Shown: one piece after another, positions 7,200 through 9,611 of the stretch
Position numbering within the stretch: position 1 is the first letter of the stretch
Layout: every line of letters starts with the position of its first letter
Origin: Synechococcaceae cyanobacterium RL_1_2
Lineage (GTDB): Bacteria; Cyanobacteriota; Cyanobacteriia; Cyanobacteriales; JAAUPO01
Assembly: GCA_012033095.1 (NCBI GenBank)
Contig: JAAUPO010000044.1
Coordinates: 1 to 9,611, forward strand
Length of the DNA: 9,611 nt
Direction: 5' to 3'
Notes under the pieces: model-generated
Database searches by the model: none
What the model was told of the DNA's origin: nothing
Seen by the model: only the letters and a program-made list of their open reading frames with translations
Position numbers and translations under genes: made by a program

Positions 7200-7601
7200 A
7201 TGAATATTTTTGTGTATGGCAGTCTAAAACCAGGGGAATTTAATTATCAAACCTACTGCCAGGGAAAAACTATTAAGGAAACACCCGCCTATGTGCACGG
7301 CAAAATTTATGATTTGGGCATTGGTTATCCTGCTTTAACGGAAGGAAACGATCGCGTATTTGGCTATGTGTTGAGTTTTGAGCATGATCAGATACTAGCC
7401 GCCCTCGATCGCTTAGAGGATTTTGTTAGCGATCGTGATCCAGAGTTAAATGAATATCAACGGTGTCCCGTTACAGCCTACGATCGTCAAAACCATGGGC
7501 CCATAGACTTTACCTGGGTTTATAGGATGGCCAAGGAAAAAATCAAATATTATCCCCAGGCGGTGTATCTGCCCGAAGGAGAATGGTTTGGTCCTAACTG
7601 A
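7200..7601 (+). CDS. Gamma-glutamylcyclotransferase-like (GGCT/AIG2 family) protein
   Basis: A 133-residue cytoplasmic protein of the GGCT-like/AIG2 superfamily, whose members release 5-oxoproline from gamma-glutamyl amines, amino acids or glutathione-related substrates. The phosphate-like binding loop YGSLKPG (6-12), GYPAL (42-46), and the catalytic Glu in LDRLEDF (Glu73) are all present, followed by NEYQR (84-88), a conserved substrate-pocket feature. The length is normal for a single domain. The ATG is preceded by no clear Shine-Dalgarno site. It is separated from the acetyltransferase by 145 bp and ends 38 bp before the convergent lipoprotein gene, with only a weak CCCC/GGGG pairing between them rather than a strong terminator. 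The true substrate is not predictable, and no link to the sugar cluster is evident. Confidence 0.88.
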   Translation: MNIFVYGSLKPGEFNYQTYCQGKTIKETPAYVHGKIYDLGIGYPALTEGNDRVFGYVLSFEHDQILAALDRLEDFVSDRDPELNEYQRCPVTAYDRQNHGPIDFTWVYRMAKEKIKYYPQAVYLPEGEWFGPN

Positions 7602-7639
7602 GACATTGACCCCTTGACCCTGCCAACTACGATGGGGAT

Positions 7640-8797
7640 TTAGTTTTCCTTAAGTTTAAACAGCATGATTTGGGTCACCTGATCTTGACTAAAATTATCG
7701 TCGCTAATCAGTAACAAACTAGAAGAGCCATCGGGTAACGTAGGGCCAACGGTCATGCCCTCAAGATTATCCAACTCAATACCTAGGGTACTCAGATCAA
7801 CGAGTAATTGTTTTTGTACAGGCTTGAAATCTATCCCGGCTAAACTTAGGTCGCTGCTGGTGTCGGTGGCATCGGCGATGACCACTTGATAAATTTTGGC
7901 CCCAGCCCCAAAAAAGCTAAAGGTACGCTCTAGACTTAAGAGGTAGCCTTCTTGGGGGAGAATGGCTAATTCTGTTAGGCCATTGGCGAGGAGATCGGGG
8001 GTGCCGGCGGTTAAGGGATAGATGTTTTCGGAAATGAGCACAGGACTGCCGATCGGATTAATTACGTAATGTAACAACCGAATGGGGGCTTCTTGGTCAA
8101 TGGCAATCTCTCCATCCTGGGCGAGGGATGATTCTGTCGCGGTAAATAACCGGAACGGATCGCTGGGGGCGAGGGCATTCCCTCCCACGGCTAAGGGTTC
8201 AAAACCGAGGTTATTGCGAATCCCTTTAGTTTTATTTTCATCGGGTAAAAATCTTTGGGGAAGGGGCACCGGGGCTATCTGCTTACCGCTTGACCTATCA
8301 TACTCGCCGATGAAGGGGGCAATATTGCGATCCACATCCCCTTCGCTAGATAAAAAGAGGGTACCCCTGGGGGAAATGGCTAACCCTTCTCCATCGATCG
8401 CGTTAGGGGGGTAAACTTCGCCGTTACTTTGCTTGAGGGTGGTGACATTGGTGATCTCCACGTTATCAATGCTGGTACTACTGAGGTCAATGGTGAGGGT
8501 ATAAAAACGGGATGGGGCTCTATTGCTGCGATCGTCGGAGATGGCGTAGTAAATATTATTAACCCGATCGAAGGTCAGGGCCGACAAACCCCCCACCGGG
8601 GTATCGCCATATTCCTTAACCTCTAACTCATAGGTATCAATATATTCCAGACTTAAATCGAGAAATAAGCGATCGCTGGATACTGGATTCGCACTAATAC
8701 CACTACCCCCATTTTCCCTAGCACAACCGACTAATACCACCATGAGGGCGAGGGAAAATATAGTTTGCAATAAGCGATGGAAGGAATTAGAGACCAT
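7640..8797 (-). CDS. Esterase-like activity of phytase family lipoprotein
   Basis: A 385-residue exported protein with the phytase-like (esterase-like activity of phytase) beta-propeller domain. The N-terminus MVSNSFHRLLQTIF and the hydrophobic core end in a lipobox LVGC (22-25), so Cys25 should be lipidated and the protein anchored in a membrane facing the periplasm. Family-like blocks in order are GGLSALTFD, YYAISDDRS, DGEGLAISPRGTLFLSSEGD, NLGFEPLAV, FTATESSL, LLSLERTFSFFGAG and LEGMTVGP with LLLISDDNFS near the end. The ATG at 8797 is preferred because it gives a compact signal peptide; an in-frame TTG at 8818 would add seven residues. No ribosome binding site is clear for either. Real phytase or esterase activity is unproven for most relatives. 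The gene is complete, GC-richer than the sugar cluster, and convergent with the GGCT-like gene. Confidence 0.88.
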   Translation of the reverse strand: MVSNSFHRLLQTIFSLALMVVLVGCARENGGSGISANPVSSDRLFLDLSLEYIDTYELEVKEYGDTPVGGLSALTFDRVNNIYYAISDDRSNRAPSRFYTLTIDLSSTSIDNVEITNVTTLKQSNGEVYPPNAIDGEGLAISPRGTLFLSSEGDVDRNIAPFIGEYDRSSGKQIAPVPLPQRFLPDENKTKGIRNNLGFEPLAVGGNALAPSDPFRLFTATESSLAQDGEIAIDQEAPIRLLHYVINPIGSPVLISENIYPLTAGTPDLLANGLTELAILPQEGYLLSLERTFSFFGAGAKIYQVVIADATDTSSDLSLAGIDFKPVQKQLLVDLSTLGIELDNLEGMTVGPTLPDGSSSLLLISDDNFSQDQVTQIMLFKLKEN

Positions 8798-8909
8798 AGG
8801 GATTAAGGAAAGGGGCAATGGCTAGGGGAAGAAGGGGAGAACGGTAGTTTTTAGGCAGTGCTAAAGCTGTAAGGATATTTAGACCTGGGATAATTAATTG
8901 TCCATGGGT

Positions 8910-8929
8910 AATTGTCAATTGGTTCAACC
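8910..8929. promoter_or_regulatory. Two adjacent short palindromes upstream of the lipoprotein gene
   Basis: AATTGTCAATT (8910-8920) and GGTTCAACC (8921-8929) are back-to-back perfect inverted repeats, each with a single central base. They sit about 110 bp upstream of the lipoprotein start in its only upstream spacer. A second ATTGTC copy lies at 8897-8902. This could be an operator or part of a dispersed intergenic repeat; no known regulator motif was recognised. Confidence 0.25.
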
Positions 8930-8970
8930 TTGATGATCCTTACTTGTCTAGGACTACCAGTTTTTAGTTT

Positions 8971-9006
8971 AAGAAGTCTAAGAAGTTTAAAAAGTTTGAA
9001 AAGTTT
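8971..9006. repeat. Four tandem 9-bp repeats (consensus RARAAGTYT)
   Basis: Units are AAGAAGTCT, AAGAAGTTT, AAAAAGTTT and GAAAAGTTT, each sharing an AAGT core, with a weak fifth unit (TTTTAGTTT) just upstream at 8962-8970 and a partial GAAC after. They lie between the Dabb gene end (9025) and the lipoprotein gene start, so they could be in a leader or promoter region for the latter. Function is not known. Confidence 0.6.
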
Positions 9007-9024
9007 GAACATATTGATTGAGGA

Positions 9025-9318
9025 TCAATATTCATAGTCGATCGCTAAAATTTTTAACGCGATCGGTCGAATGAGATTAACCACAATTTCCTGATGCACT
9101 GGATGGGGTTGATACAACGCTAAATCGCTCGTTTGATTAAAGGTAACCGTTAGGGCATGGGTATAACCCTGGCTGCGATCGCTAAAATTTTTCCCAGCGG
9201 ATAAATCCACAATAAAAGGGATTTGAGGAGTCATTTCCTGTAGGGCGGTCATGGCTGCGGTGATCTGTTCCTCAGAGGCTTCCGGTTGCCATTGAAATAA
9301 AACAATATGCTTAAGCAT
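9025..9318 (-). CDS. Dabb (dimeric alpha-beta barrel) domain protein
   Basis: A 97-residue single-domain protein of the stress-responsive A/B barrel (Dabb) family, expected to form a ferredoxin-like dimeric barrel in the cytoplasm. The N-terminal HIVLFQW (4-10), a helix rich in Glu, Ala and Thr (about 12-29), the central GYTHALTVTF (51-60) and the YQPHPVHQEI motif (69-78) are standard for the family. The length is typical. The ATG at 9318 is the only good start, and no strong ribosome binding site precedes it. It diverges from purF across 128 bp. Relatives include plant stress proteins and some olivetolic-acid-cyclase-like enzymes, but bacterial members mostly have unknown roles. No function beyond the fold can be given. 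Confidence 0.88.
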   Translation of the reverse strand: MLKHIVLFQWQPEASEEQITAAMTALQEMTPQIPFIVDLSAGKNFSDRSQGYTHALTVTFNQTSDLALYQPHPVHQEIVVNLIRPIALKILAIDYEY

Positions 9319-9446
9319 GGTGAAGTTGAGACTAAGATGATGGATTAATTTTAAGTTGCGTTAACTAATTCTTAAATTATCTGTAAAAATAAGCATATTA
9401 CATTGCCCCATATTCCTTGCCATCAGTTAAGAGCCGAACTAAAACC

Positions 9447-9611
9447 ATGATGCCCCAAGAAAATTTCTCCCTTGATGCCCACCAAGCCGATAAACCCAAA
9501 GAAGCCTGTGGGGTTTTTGGGATTTATGCCCCCGCAGAAGATGTGGCCAAATTGACCTATTTCGGCCTGTATTCTCTCCAGCATCGAGGTCAAGAATCCA
9601 CCGGGATTGCA
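9447..9611 (+). CDS. purF: Amidophosphoribosyltransferase (PurF), N-terminal part, cut by window end
   Basis: The first 55 codons of PurF, which transfers the glutamine amide to PRPP to make phosphoribosylamine, the first committed step of purine synthesis. After a 20-residue leader comes CGVFGIYAP, where Cys21 is the Ntn-hydrolase nucleophile that becomes the mature N-terminus after propeptide removal. It is followed by [18 protein letters not shown], the highly conserved glutaminase segment. Two adjacent ATGs (9447, 9450) are possible starts, and no Shine-Dalgarno site is seen. The gene runs off the right edge. It is a core housekeeping gene and marks the end of the accessory region. It is divergent from the Dabb gene. 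Confidence 0.95.
   Translation, partial: MMPQENFSLDAHQADKPKEACGVFGIYAPAEDVAKLTYFGLYSLQHRGQESTGIA

Noticed and set aside
8082..8626. Plus-strand open frames opposite the lipoprotein gene
   Set aside because: Antisense shadows without domain features; the minus strand carries the lipobox and family blocks.
1..9611. CRISPR array, tRNA or rRNA genes
   Set aside because: No regularly spaced repeats with unique spacers, no cloverleaf-like sequence and no rRNA core motifs were seen on either strand by eye.

Overview
The window looks like a piece of a unicellular cyanobacterial chromosome, probably Synechocystis-like. The palindrome GCGATCGC (HIP1) occurs six times (at 1342, 3710, 4848, 7007, 8669 and 9175), many near-matches are present, and few genes have clear Shine-Dalgarno sites. 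These traits are typical of many cyanobacteria. The species cannot be fixed from the sequence alone.

The left two thirds (150-6145) is a minus-strand, operon-like surface-sugar cluster. In transcription order it holds rfbF (glucose-1-phosphate cytidylyltransferase), rfbG (CDP-glucose 4,6-dehydratase), rfbH (CDP-4-keto-6-deoxyglucose 3-dehydrase, E1), an RmlC-family sugar epimerase, an RmlD-family sugar reductase, and a membrane flippase. Together these match the trunk of CDP-3,6-dideoxyhexose synthesis. The order E1, then epimerase, then reductase fits an ascarylose-type (5-epimerised) branch. No E1 reductase (E3/DdhD) and no glycosyltransferase lie in the window.

The three CDP-specific genes are each broken by one single-base indel: +1 in rfbF near 5849-5852, -1 in rfbG near 4813-4815, and -1 in rfbH near 3054-3055. 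Each gene reads cleanly to its natural end once that base is corrected. The epimerase and reductase downstream and all complete genes to the right are open. The flippase appears to lack its C-terminal end and runs into a very AT-rich tract at the left edge. Either the pathway has been lost very recently or the assembly has clustered indel errors.

The 339-bp gap 6146-6484 separates the cluster from divergently transcribed genes and contains a 155-bp element bounded by imperfect inverted repeats, resembling a MITE. To its right lie a plus-strand WcaF-like acetyltransferase (6485-7054), a plus-strand gamma-glutamylcyclotransferase-like protein (7200-7601), a minus-strand phytase-like (esterase-like) lipoprotein (7640-8797), a spacer with 9-bp tandem repeats, a minus-strand Dabb-domain protein (9025-9318), and the plus-strand start of purF (9447 to the window end). 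Sampled lines of the epimerase-reductase-flippase part are visibly AT-richer than the lipoprotein gene, which hints that the sugar cluster is a variable or acquired module beside core genes.
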